Below, piece after piece: positions 50,460-58,348 of a stretch of DNA of 64,000 bases. Numbering within the stretch: the first letter of the stretch is position 1; each line of letters begins with the position of its first letter. Location: positions 62,001 through 126,000 of the forward strand of contig NZ_CP018870.1 of NCBI RefSeq assembly GCF_001941845.1, in the 5' to 3' direction. The translations under genes and the position numbers were made by a program. Source of the DNA: Streptomyces sp. TN58 (GTDB lineage Bacteria > Actinomycetota > Actinomycetes > Streptomycetales > Streptomycetaceae). The notes under the pieces are model-generated. The model was given only the letters and a program-made list of their open reading frames with translations. It was not told the origin of the DNA and ran no database searches.

Positions 50460-51128
50460 CTATCGGGTGCGGGGGGTCACCAGGCCGGATTCGTAGGCGA
50501 GGACCACGAGTTGGGCGCGGTCGCGGGCGTGGACCTTGGTCATGGCGCGGTTGACGTGGGTTTTGGCGGTGGCGGGGCTGATGAGGAGCCGGTCGGCGAT
50601 CTCGTCGTTGGACAGGCCCTGCGCGGCCAGGGCGACGGCCTCGCGTTCGCGGTCCGTCAGCTCCTTCAGCCCGCTGCCGCCGCCGGTGCGGGCGGGCGGT
50701 GGCTGGGTGACGTAGCGGTCGATGAGTCTGCGGGTGATGGTGGGCGCGAGCAGGGCGTCACCGCGGGCGGCGACGCGTACGGCGTGCAGGAAGTCCTCCG
50801 GCAGGATGTCCTTGACCAGGAAGCCGGCGGCGCCGGCGCGCAGTGCTTCCAGGACGTACTCGTCCATGCCGTAGTTGGTGAGCATGACGACGTGCACGTC
50901 GGCGAGGGCCGGGTCGGCTGCGATGCGCCGGGTCGCTTCGATGCCGTCCATGAGGGGCATCTGGACGTCCATGAGCGCGACGTCGGGCAGCCGCTCCTTG
51001 ACGAGTGCCAGGGCCTCCCGGCCGTCGGCGGCTTCGGCCACCACCTCGATGTCGTCCTCCAGGTCGAGCAGTGCGCGGAAGCCGCTGCGGATGAGCGGCT
51101 GGTCGTCGACGAGCAGGACGCGGATCAC
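50460..51128 (-). CDS. NarL/LuxR-type response regulator
   Basis: 222 residues from GTG at 51128 (VIRVLLVDDQPLIRSGFRAL). Receiver: VDDQ acidic pair, VALMDVQMPLMDG with phosphoacceptor Asp (about residue 54), VVMLTNYGMD, AAGFLVKDILPEDF. LuxR-type HTH at about 150-215: LTDREREAVALAAQGLSNDE, IADRLLISPATAKTHVNRAM. Its start overlaps the kinase stop (GTGA), so it is expressed with it. Target unknown. Confidence 0.92.
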   Translation of the reverse strand: MIRVLLVDDQPLIRSGFRALLDLEDDIEVVAEAADGREALALVKERLPDVALMDVQMPLMDGIEATRRIAADPALADVHVVMLTNYGMDEYVLEALRAGAAGFLVKDILPEDFLHAVRVAARGDALLAPTITRRLIDRYVTQPPPARTGGGSGLKELTDREREAVALAAQGLSNDEIADRLLISPATAKTHVNRAMTKVHARDRAQLVVLAYESGLVTPRTR

Positions 51129-52252
51129 GAGGCTCCGTTCGTGGGGAGTGCGGCCTGGACGGTGAAGCCGCCCTCGCGGCGCGGTTCGGTGTGCAGGCGG
51201 CCGCCCAGGGCCGTGACGCGTTCGCGCATGCCGAGCAGGCCGAGGCCGGGCGTCGGTGCGGGCTGCGCGGCGGCCTTTCCGTTGTCGTCGACGCGGATGG
51301 TGAGAGCGCCGGGCCGGTAGTCGATGAGCACCGAGGCTGTGGTGGCCGCGGCGTGCCGGGCGACGTTGGTGAGCGACTCCTGGACGATCCGGTAGGCGGT
51401 GCGGCTCACCGCGGCCGGCACGGTGTGCGGGTGTCCTTCTATCGTCAGTGTCGTCTCCAGGCCGGTGGTCCGGAACCGTTTCACCAGGTGGGGGATGTGG
51501 TCGAGTCCGTGCGGCGGGGTGGTGTCGTCGTCGCGCAGCGCCTGGAGGGTCGCGCGCAGCTCCCGGCTCGCCTCCCGGCCGGCTTCCTGGATGGCGAGCA
51601 GGGCCTGTGGCACCTGCTCGCCGCGGCGCCGGGCCACGTGGACGGCGACCTCGGACTGCACCTTGATCACCGAGATCTGGTGGGTGAGCGAGTCGTGCAG
51701 TTCCCGGGCGATGCGCAGCCGCTCCTCGTCGGCCCGGCGGCGGGCGGTCTCCTCCCGGGTGCGTTCGGCTTCGTCCGCGCGCCGTTCGGCCTGCCGCACC
51801 GCCTCTCCGGCGGCGAACGCGGCGATCAGCCAGGCGAGTTCAAGGGTGCTCCGGGCCTGTGCCAGGGCCTCGCGGGCGGGCCCGTCGTGGAGGACGAGGG
51901 CGGTGAGGTGGAGTACGGCCACCAGGCCCGCGGAGGCGGCCAGTGTGATGCGGCGGTGCCCGGCGCGTACCGAGCCGTAGACGGCGACCAGGTAGGGGAC
52001 GGCGAGCACGTCGAAGCCGGATGCCAGGGATCCCGCCGCGCACAGCCCGGTGGCGGCCAGTACCGCGAGCGGCGTGCGGCGGCGTGCGGCCAGGGCCAGC
52101 CCGCCGAGCGCCAGCAGCGCGGAGCCGAGCAGCTCGCGGCTCCCGGCCGGGTGGGGCCCGGAGAGCCCCGTGCCCAGCAGCAGTGCCGCCACGCCCGCGG
52201 CGATCGCCCAGTCGGTGGCGCCGGCCGGGACGGTGAACCGCCCTTTGTCCAT
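51125..52252 (-). CDS. NarL-system histidine kinase (HisKA_3)
   Basis: 375 residues from ATG at 52252 (MDKGRFTVPAGATDWAIAAG). Four to five membrane spans in the first 150 residues (VAALLLGTGLS, LLGSALLALGGLALAA, FDVLAVPYLVAVYGSV, AASAGLVAVLHLTALVL). HisKA_3: RLRIARELHDSLTHQISVIK with the phospho-His. HATPase: YRIVQESLTNVARHA (N box), IRVDDNGKAA, LGLLGMRERVTALGG (G box). Pairs with the overlapping response regulator. A membrane-embedded sensor of unknown signal. Confidence 0.9.
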   Translation of the reverse strand: MDKGRFTVPAGATDWAIAAGVAALLLGTGLSGPHPAGSRELLGSALLALGGLALAARRRTPLAVLAATGLCAAGSLASGFDVLAVPYLVAVYGSVRAGHRRITLAASAGLVAVLHLTALVLHDGPAREALAQARSTLELAWLIAAFAAGEAVRQAERRADEAERTREETARRRADEERLRIARELHDSLTHQISVIKVQSEVAVHVARRRGEQVPQALLAIQEAGREASRELRATLQALRDDDTTPPHGLDHIPHLVKRFRTTGLETTLTIEGHPHTVPAAVSRTAYRIVQESLTNVARHAAATTASVLIDYRPGALTIRVDDNGKAAAQPAPTPGLGLLGMRERVTALGGRLHTEPRREGGFTVQAALPTNGAS

Positions 52253-52480
52253 GGGGGCACCGTAGCCGGGTGTGGTCGTGGGCGGATCCGGCCTGTGGAC
52301 GAGGTGGCGGCTACCGCGGGTGCGGTACGCGCGTGCCGTCTGCCGCGTTCGCGGTATGCGGGTGCGGCGCGGGTGGCAGCGGGAAGTGACCGCGTCCGGT
52401 GGACGACCGGCGGGAGGGCCGGGGCGCATGCTCTCAGGGCACGTCGGTCGGACGTGGCGACGGAGAAGGAGGAGAGCGGC

Positions 52481-52855
52481 ATGGGCGTTTCAGCCGTACT
52501 GGTGGCGGCCGCCGAGGGCGGGATCGTCGGGGACGGGCGTACCGGGGCGAACCTGGCCCTCGGAGCGGGGGCGCTCGGGGTGGCCATCGGCTGGTCGGTC
52601 CTGGCGCGTGCCGGCCGCCGGGTCGGGGCCGGCGGGGCGCGCACCGGCGCGATGGCGGCCGTCGCGGTGGGGGTGGTCGGCATGGTGCTGGCGGTGTTGC
52701 ATCTGGCCACCGCCCGCGGCGGGCCCGGCACCGGCAACGGGCTGGTCGGCGCCGTCGTGGCCGTCCCGCTGGGGCTGGGCGCCGTACTCCTCGGCCGTCG
52801 GGCTCTGGGGCGCGGCCGCGGCGCCGGCCGGTCCGCCGATCGGATGGGCGCTTGA
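52481..52855 (+). CDS. DUF6223-like membrane protein
   Basis: 124 residues from ATG at 52481 with AAGGAGGAG upstream (MGVSAVLVAAAEGGIVGDGR). Three hydrophobic segments: NLALGAGALGVAIGWSVLA, AMAAVAVGVVGMVLAVLHLA, LVGAVVAVPLGLGAVLLGRR, separated by short Gly/Arg loops, with TARGGPGTGNG between spans two and three. I recall this pattern as Streptomyces DUF6223. Divergent from the kinase gene. Function unknown. Confidence 0.7.
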   Translation: MGVSAVLVAAAEGGIVGDGRTGANLALGAGALGVAIGWSVLARAGRRVGAGGARTGAMAAVAVGVVGMVLAVLHLATARGGPGTGNGLVGAVVAVPLGLGAVLLGRRALGRGRGAGRSADRMGA

Positions 52856-52861
52856 CGCGGC

Positions 52862-53045
52862 CCGGACGGGCGGGCCGGGGCCCCCGGGTCGGGACGGGCG
52901 GGCCGGCCCTGGTCGGGGCGGGCGGGCGGGTACGGGCGCCGGGTCCGGGACCGCGGGTCCGGGCGGGCGGGTACGGGCGGGCGGGTACGGGCGCCGGGTC
53001 CGGGCGCCGGGTCCGGGCGGACGGGGTCCGCCTGCGGGCGGGCGG
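52862..53045. repeat. G-rich imperfect tandem repeats between convergent genes
   Basis: Irregular array of GGGTACGGGCG- and GGGTCCGGGCG-type units with very high G on the forward strand, between 52855 and 53075. Could form G-quadruplexes or act as a bidirectional transcription barrier. Confidence 0.8.
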
Positions 53046-53074
53046 TTCATGCGGGCGTGTGTCGGCGGGGGTGT

Positions 53075-53662
53075 TCAGTTGCCGAGGAGTACGGCCAGCA
53101 GCCGCTGCGTGGTCGCCTCGGTTTCGGCGGCCGGTCCGGGGCTGCGGGTCATCAGCAGGTGGTGGGTGGTGCCGACGAGCGCGAGGGCGATGGTGGCGGT
53201 GTCGCTGCCTGCGGGGATCCGGCCGGCGTGCTGTTCCGCCTGGAGGTAGGCGGTGACGGCGTGCTGGATCGCGTCGAACGCGGGCGCGCCGGACCGGAAG
53301 CCCTCGCGGGTGTGGGAGGCGGCCGCGGGGCGGGTCATCGCCAGGCCGACGACCGCGGGGGGCAGGGAGTCCAACAGTGCCCCGACGACCTTCTGGAGGT
53401 TCTCCGCGACCGTGGCCTGTCCCACGTGGGCCCGCAGGGCCTCGGCCTGGCGGGCGCTGCGGGCGAAGCGGTCGAGGACCAGTTCGGCGACGAACTCGTC
53501 CAGGCCGGCGAAGTGGGTGTGCAGGACGCCCTTGGCGCAGTCGGCCTCCGCGGTGACCGCGCGGCTGGTCAGGGCGGCGGCGCCGTCTCGGGCCACGACC
53601 CGTTCGGCGGCCGCGAACAGCCGCTCGCGCAGGTCCGGGATCGCCACTCCACGAGGTGACAC
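53075..53662 (-). CDS. TetR-family repressor
   Basis: 195 residues from GTG at 53662 with GGAAGGGG upstream (VSPRGVAIPDLRERLFAAAE). HTH at about 25-60: ARDGAAALTSRAVTAEADCA, KGVLHTHFAGLDEFVAEL. The ligand domain is helical (VAENLQKVVGALLDSLPPAV, VTAYLQAEQHAGRIPAGS). A Cys in the recognition helix region (ADCAKGVLHTHF) is unusual. Divergent from the methyltransferase gene across a two-site operator, so it likely represses both. Confidence 0.85.
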   Translation of the reverse strand: MSPRGVAIPDLRERLFAAAERVVARDGAAALTSRAVTAEADCAKGVLHTHFAGLDEFVAELVLDRFARSARQAEALRAHVGQATVAENLQKVVGALLDSLPPAVVGLAMTRPAAASHTREGFRSGAPAFDAIQHAVTAYLQAEQHAGRIPAGSDTATIALALVGTTHHLLMTRSPGPAAETEATTQRLLAVLLGN

Positions 53663-53690
53663 AACAGCCCCTTCCACTCGGCCCGTTGCA

Positions 53691-53733
53691 AGTATGGGCG
53701 CTCGCCCATACTGTTTGGGCACTTGCCCATACT
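53691..53733. promoter_or_regulatory. TetR operator pair
   Basis: AGTATGGGCG, CT, CGCCCATACT (53691-53712) and a second dyad TGGGCA, CT, TGCCCA (53716-53729). The half-site GCCCATACT repeats 21 bp apart, two helical turns, suggesting side-by-side binding of two dimers in the TetR/methyltransferase divergent region. Confidence 0.75.
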
Positions 53734-53779
53734 AGGGGTCGGGGCGTCTTTCCGCGCCCCGGCGGGAGGGAGTTCACCC

Positions 53780-54640
53780 ATGGGGCACTTCGCCAACACC
53801 GCGCAGGCCGAGGCCTGGAACGGATACGAGGGCGCGCAGTGGGCCCGCAGCCAGGAGCGCTGGGACGCCGTCAACGACGGCTTCAACCAGCCCCTCCTGG
53901 ACGCCGCGGCCATCCGCGGGACCGACACCGTCCTGGACGTCGGCTGCGGAGCCGGCCGCACCACCCGCCTCGCCGCCCGGCGCGCCGTACGCGGCCGGGC
54001 GCTCGGCCTGGACCTGTCGGATCCGATGCTCGCCAGGGCCCGCGAGAGCGCCGAGCGCGAAGGGGTCGCGAACGCCGCCTTCGTCCAGGGCGACGCCCAG
54101 GTCCACCCGCTGGAAGCCGAGGGGTTCGATGCGGTCATCAGCCGGTACGGCATGACCTTCTTCACCGATCCGGTCGCCGCGTTCGCCAACCTCCACCGGG
54201 CGCTGCGCCCCGGCGGCCGGCTGGCCTTCGTCTGCGCGGCCGAGGCCGAGGCCAACGAGTGGCTCGCCGCACTGGCCTCCCTCGGCGACGTCCTGCCGCT
54301 CGGCGGCTTCGGAAAGGCCGGCGCCCCCGGCATGTTCTCCCTCACCGATCCCGGCCGCATCCGCGGCCTGCTCACCGCGGGCGGGTTCGACGGGGTCGGG
54401 GTGCGGCGCGTCGAGGCGGCGGGGAAGTGGGGCGCGGACGCGGCGGACGCCGCGGCGTTCCTGCTGGACTCCGGTCCCGGACGGCATGTGCTCGACCAGG
54501 TGAGCGAGGCCCGGCAGGACGCGGCGCGCCGGGGGCTGACGGCCGCTCTGGAGCGTCATGAAGCGGACGGCGGGGTGTGGCTGCGGAGCAGTTCCTGGCT
54601 GGTCACCGCCGTGCGCGGCGAGGCGGCGGCACGGAGCTGA
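53780..54640 (+). CDS. Class I SAM-dependent methyltransferase
   Basis: 286 residues from ATG at 53780 with GGGAGGGAG upstream (MGHFANTAQAEAWNGYEGAQ). Motif I TVLDVGCGAGRTTRLAARRA (about 51-70); LGLDLSDPMLARARESAERE acidic loop; FDAVISRYGMTFFTDPVAAF motif II; ALRPGGRLAFVCAA motif III. Resembles methyltransferases of the UbiE/Methyltransf_11 group acting on small molecules. Under control of the divergent TetR by position. May detoxify or modify the TetR ligand. Confidence 0.87.
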   Translation: MGHFANTAQAEAWNGYEGAQWARSQERWDAVNDGFNQPLLDAAAIRGTDTVLDVGCGAGRTTRLAARRAVRGRALGLDLSDPMLARARESAEREGVANAAFVQGDAQVHPLEAEGFDAVISRYGMTFFTDPVAAFANLHRALRPGGRLAFVCAAEAEANEWLAALASLGDVLPLGGFGKAGAPGMFSLTDPGRIRGLLTAGGFDGVGVRRVEAAGKWGADAADAAAFLLDSGPGRHVLDQVSEARQDAARRGLTAALERHEADGGVWLRSSSWLVTAVRGEAAARS

Positions 54641-54669
54641 GCTGACCGCAGCCGCGGCAGGGCAGGGGC

Positions 54670-54779
54670 CCCGGCCCGTACGCAGGCCCGCGGCCCGTAC
54701 GCACGCCCACTCCGCGCCCGTACGCGGGGCCCCCGGCCGTACGCAGGCCCGGGCCCCGCCCGCCTTGAAGACGGGCGGG
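54670..54779. terminator. CCGTACGC repeats and a hairpin between convergent genes
   Basis: Four copies of a GCCCGTACGC-type motif lie in 54670-54745. They are followed by CCCGCCCG, 9-base loop, CGGGCGGG (54755-54779), which can terminate both the methyltransferase and carboxylesterase transcripts. Confidence 0.6.
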
Positions 54780-54795
54780 CGGGCGGACAGGTGGT

Positions 54796-56505
54796 TCATC
54801 GGGGCCGGCTGTCCCAGAACGAGCACTGGTGTGCGGAGTACGCGTCGACGGGATGGATTCCGCCCGGTCCCGGAGCCAGCGACTGCACCGTCGGGGTGTG
54901 GGGTGAGGAGGCGCGCAGGGCGGGCCAGCGCGGGGCGCCGGGGGTGTTGGGGTTGCCGGTGCGGGCGAAGTTCGCCCAGTAGCCGATCATCCGGTCCGAC
55001 AGGGCGCGCCGGCTGTCGTCGAGCGGTCGTTCGGTGGGGAAGGAGGTGAACAGGTAGGGCATCTCGAAGCCGTGCGCCGCGCCGTAGGGGAAGTCCGGGT
55101 TCGCCGGCAGGCCGGCGAGGGCGGGAGCGTCCCGGTCGTTGAACTGGTAGCCGTAGACGGGGAGTCGGGGGGCGTGCGCCGTGATGGCCCGGCCGGCGGC
55201 CAGTGTGGTGCAGGTGAAGGACCGGTCGGTCAGTGCCGCCGCCCAGGCCAGGGCGGGAGAGGGGTGGCGTGCTGCCGGGTAGCGCGCCTCGACGGCCGGG
55301 GCCGCGGCGCCGAAGGCCTCCGCCAGGCGGGCCCGGTAGTCGTCCTCGGTGCGGATGGGGAACGCGGCGAGCGACAGGCCGGTGAACATCCGCATCTCGT
55401 CGCGGTTGGTGCCCAGGATGACCGGCAGGCGGTGGAAGCGGCCCGACGTCAGCGCCTGGGCGGGTGCCGCGGGCAGCAGGCCGTTGCCGTAGGCGGGCCG
55501 GTTGAAGGACTGCATCAGCTGCGCGGTGGCGAGGCGGTCGGTGCCCTGGGCGCGCAGGCATGCCAGGACCTCGTCCCTGCCGCCGTCGGTGCAGCCCAGT
55601 TGCCGGGCGGCTTCCGCGCCGGCCTTCTGGACGTCGGCCTGGGGGGCGAACGGCTCGTACGCCGGTGTTCCGGGGGCGAGCGCGCCGGCCGGGAAGGAGG
55701 TGAGGCAGGAACCGCTCTGGAGGACGGCCCGCTGGAAGAGTCCGGCGGCCGTCGGGGAGGTGAGGTGTGCGCAGATGCCGAGGGCGCCCGCGGACTCGCC
55801 GAAGAGCGTGACGCTGCCCGGATCGCCGCCGAAGCGCGCGGCGTTCGCCCGCACCCAGCGCAGGGCGGCCTGCTGGTCCGCCAGGCCGAACGGCGGGGCG
55901 GCGCCCAGCCCGGGGTGGCCGAAGTAGCCGAAGATCCCCAGCCGGTAGTTGACCGTCACGACGACGGCGTCGCCCTGGGCCGCCAGTCGCTCGGCGGTGT
56001 AGTCACTGCCGGAGCCGCCCAGGAACGCGCCGCCGTGCATCCACACCAGCACCGGGCGCTTCTTCGCGGCCGGCTTCGCCGCCGGCACCGTGACGTTGAG
56101 GTAGAGGCAGTCCTCCGAGCCGGCGACCTTGCCCGCGCCGTCCGCCCCGGGGACCGGCATCTGCACACAGCGCTGAGCCGGCTTCGTGGCGTCCCGGACG
56201 CCCTGCCAGGCGGCGGCGGGCACGGGGGCGCGCCAGCGCAGCGGTCCGGTGGGCGGCGCGGCGTAGGGGATGCCGTCGAAGGTGGTGTACGCGTCGTGGG
56301 ACACGCCGCGTACCAGGCCCTGCTCCGTCCGTACGACCGTACGGTCCTGCCGGCCGGCGTCGGGAGACGCGGGGCCGGCGCCGGCGGCGGGTACGGCGGT
56401 GGCCGGCACCAGTGCGGCCGCGCACAGCAGGGGCAGGAGGGCCGCGCGGAGTCCGGCTCTCGCGTACGGGCGGCGCGGTGCCGTCGGGGGCAGGGGCAGG
56501 GGCAT
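54796..56505 (-). CDS. Secreted type-B carboxylesterase
   Basis: 569 residues from ATG at 56505 (MPLPLPPTAPRRPYARAGLR), with a signal peptide (ALLPLLCAAALVPATAVPAA). Carboxylesterase type B features: VVRTEQGLVRGVSHDAYTTF, GIPYAAPPTGPLRWR, SEDCLYLNV, VLVWMHGGAFLGGSGS oxyanion loop, VTLFGESAGALGICAHLTSP with the Ser nucleophile in GESAG, and AAHGFEMPYLF with the catalytic His region. Hydrolyses carboxylic esters in the extracellular space. Some upstream in-frame starts exist, but this one gives a proper signal peptide. Confidence 0.88.
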   Translation of the reverse strand: MPLPLPPTAPRRPYARAGLRAALLPLLCAAALVPATAVPAAGAGPASPDAGRQDRTVVRTEQGLVRGVSHDAYTTFDGIPYAAPPTGPLRWRAPVPAAAWQGVRDATKPAQRCVQMPVPGADGAGKVAGSEDCLYLNVTVPAAKPAAKKRPVLVWMHGGAFLGGSGSDYTAERLAAQGDAVVVTVNYRLGIFGYFGHPGLGAAPPFGLADQQAALRWVRANAARFGGDPGSVTLFGESAGALGICAHLTSPTAAGLFQRAVLQSGSCLTSFPAGALAPGTPAYEPFAPQADVQKAGAEAARQLGCTDGGRDEVLACLRAQGTDRLATAQLMQSFNRPAYGNGLLPAAPAQALTSGRFHRLPVILGTNRDEMRMFTGLSLAAFPIRTEDDYRARLAEAFGAAAPAVEARYPAARHPSPALAWAAALTDRSFTCTTLAAGRAITAHAPRLPVYGYQFNDRDAPALAGLPANPDFPYGAAHGFEMPYLFTSFPTERPLDDSRRALSDRMIGYWANFARTGNPNTPGAPRWPALRASSPHTPTVQSLAPGPGGIHPVDAYSAHQCSFWDSRPR

Positions 56506-56697
56506 GGGTACCGCCGTTCTGGGGTCGGGGAGGGGTGGGGACGGCACAGGGACGCGGTGGCACGCGGCAGCGCGAGGCGGTGCGCGGTGGCACGCGGGGG
56601 TACGCGGCCACGACGCGCCACACCGGTCCGGGCGGGCCGGAAGCAGATCTGAGCTGGGAGAACGGTGCGGACCGGCCCGTCAGCGCTCCCTACGCTA

Positions 56698-56721
56698 GAA
56701 CCTCCCGCGCACTGGAGGTTC
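56698..56721. promoter_or_regulatory. MerR-type operator
   Basis: GAACCTCC, 8-bp spacer, GGAGGTTC, 9 bases before the MerR GTG start. The ACCTCC...GGAGGT dyad is characteristic of MerR-family promoters. Confidence 0.75.
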
Positions 56722-56729
56722 AAGGGACT

Positions 56730-57647
56730 GTGACGCACGACACGTGGAGCATCGGTGAGCTCGCGGCCCGGACGGGCCTTGCCGTCAAAACGCTCCGCTA
56801 CTACTCCGACAGCGGTCTGCTGCCCGTTGCCTCCCGTAGCTCCGGCGGCCACCGGCGCTACGGTCCCGAGGCGTTCGAGCGGATCGCGCTCATCAGGCGC
56901 CTGCGGGCGCTGGACACCCCGATCGCGACGATCACGCGGGTCGTCACGGGAGAGCGCTCGCTCGGCGAACTGGTGGCGGGCGAGCTGGCAGCGGTGCAGG
57001 AACGGCTGGTGGAACTGCGGTGGCGGGAGGCCACGTTGAAGTCGCTGGACGACTGCCCGGGTGAGGAGAGGCTGCGGCGCCTGGAGATACTCTCCCGCGT
57101 GCAGCGGCTCCCGGAGGCGCACCGCACGCTCACCGACCACTGGTATCGCGAGCTGTCCGCGGCCCTGCCCAGGCCCCGGCTCGACATGATGGTCGCCATG
57201 CTGGCCCCCGCCCCGCCGCAGGACCCCGTGCCCGCCACGGCCCTGGCCTACGCCGAGCTGCACCTGCTCATCTCCACGCCCGGCTTCACCCGTTGGACCC
57301 AGGACCACGACGAGGAGATGCGCGACGGGCCGGCCTTCTACGCGGAGGTCGACGAAGCCGCCGCGCTGACGGCCGCCGCTCTGGCCCGGGGCCTGCCGCC
57401 GGGCGCCGGCGACGCGGTGGACGCGTTCGTGTCCGCCCACGCGCGAGCCCGGCGCGAGTCGGACACCCCCGCCTTCCGCGCGCACCTGCACGGGCTGGTG
57501 TCGCGGTCGTCCGGCTTCGACCCCCGCCTGGAGCGGTACTGGGCCCTGGTCGGCACCGTCACGGCCGGCCGCGTCCTGAACATGACCGTGGCGCACCGGT
57601 GGCTCACCGACGGACTGTCGATGTCGATCGCCGCGACCGACGGCTGA
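56730..57647 (+). CDS. MerR-family regulator with large effector domain
   Basis: 305 residues from GTG at 56730 with AAGGGA upstream (VTHDTWSIGELAARTGLAVK). MerR winged helix at 6-75: SIGELAARTGLAVKTLRYYS, DSGLLPVASRSSGGHRRYGP, LIRRLRALDTPIATITRVV. A coiled-coil dimerisation helix follows (ELVAGELAAVQERLVELRWR), then about 180 residues of effector domain without Cys-rich metal site, typical of Streptomyces multidrug- or toxin-sensing MerRs (TipA/BmrR-like size). Likely autoregulated through the upstream dyad. No obvious target gene besides its neighbours. Confidence 0.87.
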   Translation: MTHDTWSIGELAARTGLAVKTLRYYSDSGLLPVASRSSGGHRRYGPEAFERIALIRRLRALDTPIATITRVVTGERSLGELVAGELAAVQERLVELRWREATLKSLDDCPGEERLRRLEILSRVQRLPEAHRTLTDHWYRELSAALPRPRLDMMVAMLAPAPPQDPVPATALAYAELHLLISTPGFTRWTQDHDEEMRDGPAFYAEVDEAAALTAAALARGLPPGAGDAVDAFVSAHARARRESDTPAFRAHLHGLVSRSSGFDPRLERYWALVGTVTAGRVLNMTVAHRWLTDGLSMSIAATDG

Positions 57648-57673
57648 GGGACCGTCTGACAGGATGCGGACCC

Positions 57674-58294
57674 ATGAGCTACTGGGATCCGCTGCCGTCC
57701 GTCCGCGCGGCGGAGAGCGGGCCGCTGCCCGCGCCGGACGGCGGAACGTGGCGGCCCGCCCCGGAACACCGCGGCGGCTGGTGGAACCCCCGCCCCGAGC
57801 GCTGGGCGGAACGCGACTGGCGCAACGTGCCGGGGCCGTTCTACGGGGCCGGGACCGACAACTGCTGGACGGGCCGGCTGATCGCCCCCGCGCACGTGCT
57901 CTACGACGACGAGTGGGGCGCCGAGTTCGTCTACCGCCAGCCCCGGGACCCGGCGCAGGCGCTGGCCCTGCTGGGCGCCGCCGCGCAGGACCCGATGGGC
58001 GGATACGCCTGCGACGGTGACGACCACTGGACTGCGGAGCTCGTTGGCGACTGGTGGCGGGAGCGGGGACGGGTGCGGGAGTGGGCCGCCGCCCTTCACC
58101 GGAGGTGGTCGGTCTCGGACGGGGCGGGCGAGCGCGAGGCGGCCGGCGGGGCACGGGAGTACGTCGCGTACATCGACGAAGGCCTCGCGCAGGACCTCCG
58201 CCACTACCTCTTCTGGCTGTCCGAAGGCCGCCCGGCCGGTCCCGGCGAACCCCTCCCGGCCCTCTCCCCGCGCGAGGCCCGGCGCAGGGGGTAG
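57674..58294 (+). CDS. Hypothetical protein, paralogue of 6010-6594
   Basis: 206 residues from ATG at 57674 (MSYWDPLPSVRAAESGPLPA). Shares RDWRNVPGPFYGAGTDNCWT, AHVLYDDEWGAEFVYRQP and HYLFWLSEGRPAGPGE with the 6.0-kb protein, roughly half of all positions by eye. Soluble and Trp-rich. It starts 26 bases after the MerR stop, so it is probably in the MerR transcript. Function unknown. Confidence 0.75.
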   Translation: MSYWDPLPSVRAAESGPLPAPDGGTWRPAPEHRGGWWNPRPERWAERDWRNVPGPFYGAGTDNCWTGRLIAPAHVLYDDEWGAEFVYRQPRDPAQALALLGAAAQDPMGGYACDGDDHWTAELVGDWWRERGRVREWAAALHRRWSVSDGAGEREAAGGAREYVAYIDEGLAQDLRHYLFWLSEGRPAGPGEPLPALSPREARRRG

Positions 58295-58348
58295 GCGGCC
58301 CGCGCCCGGCGTGCGGGGCGTGTGGGGCCGGGCCTTAGGGTTTTGCCC

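Noticed and set aside
55956..58154. 732-codon reverse frame across carboxylesterase, MerR and the 57.7-kb gene
   Set aside because: Pro/Arg-rich; crosses three independently supported genes.
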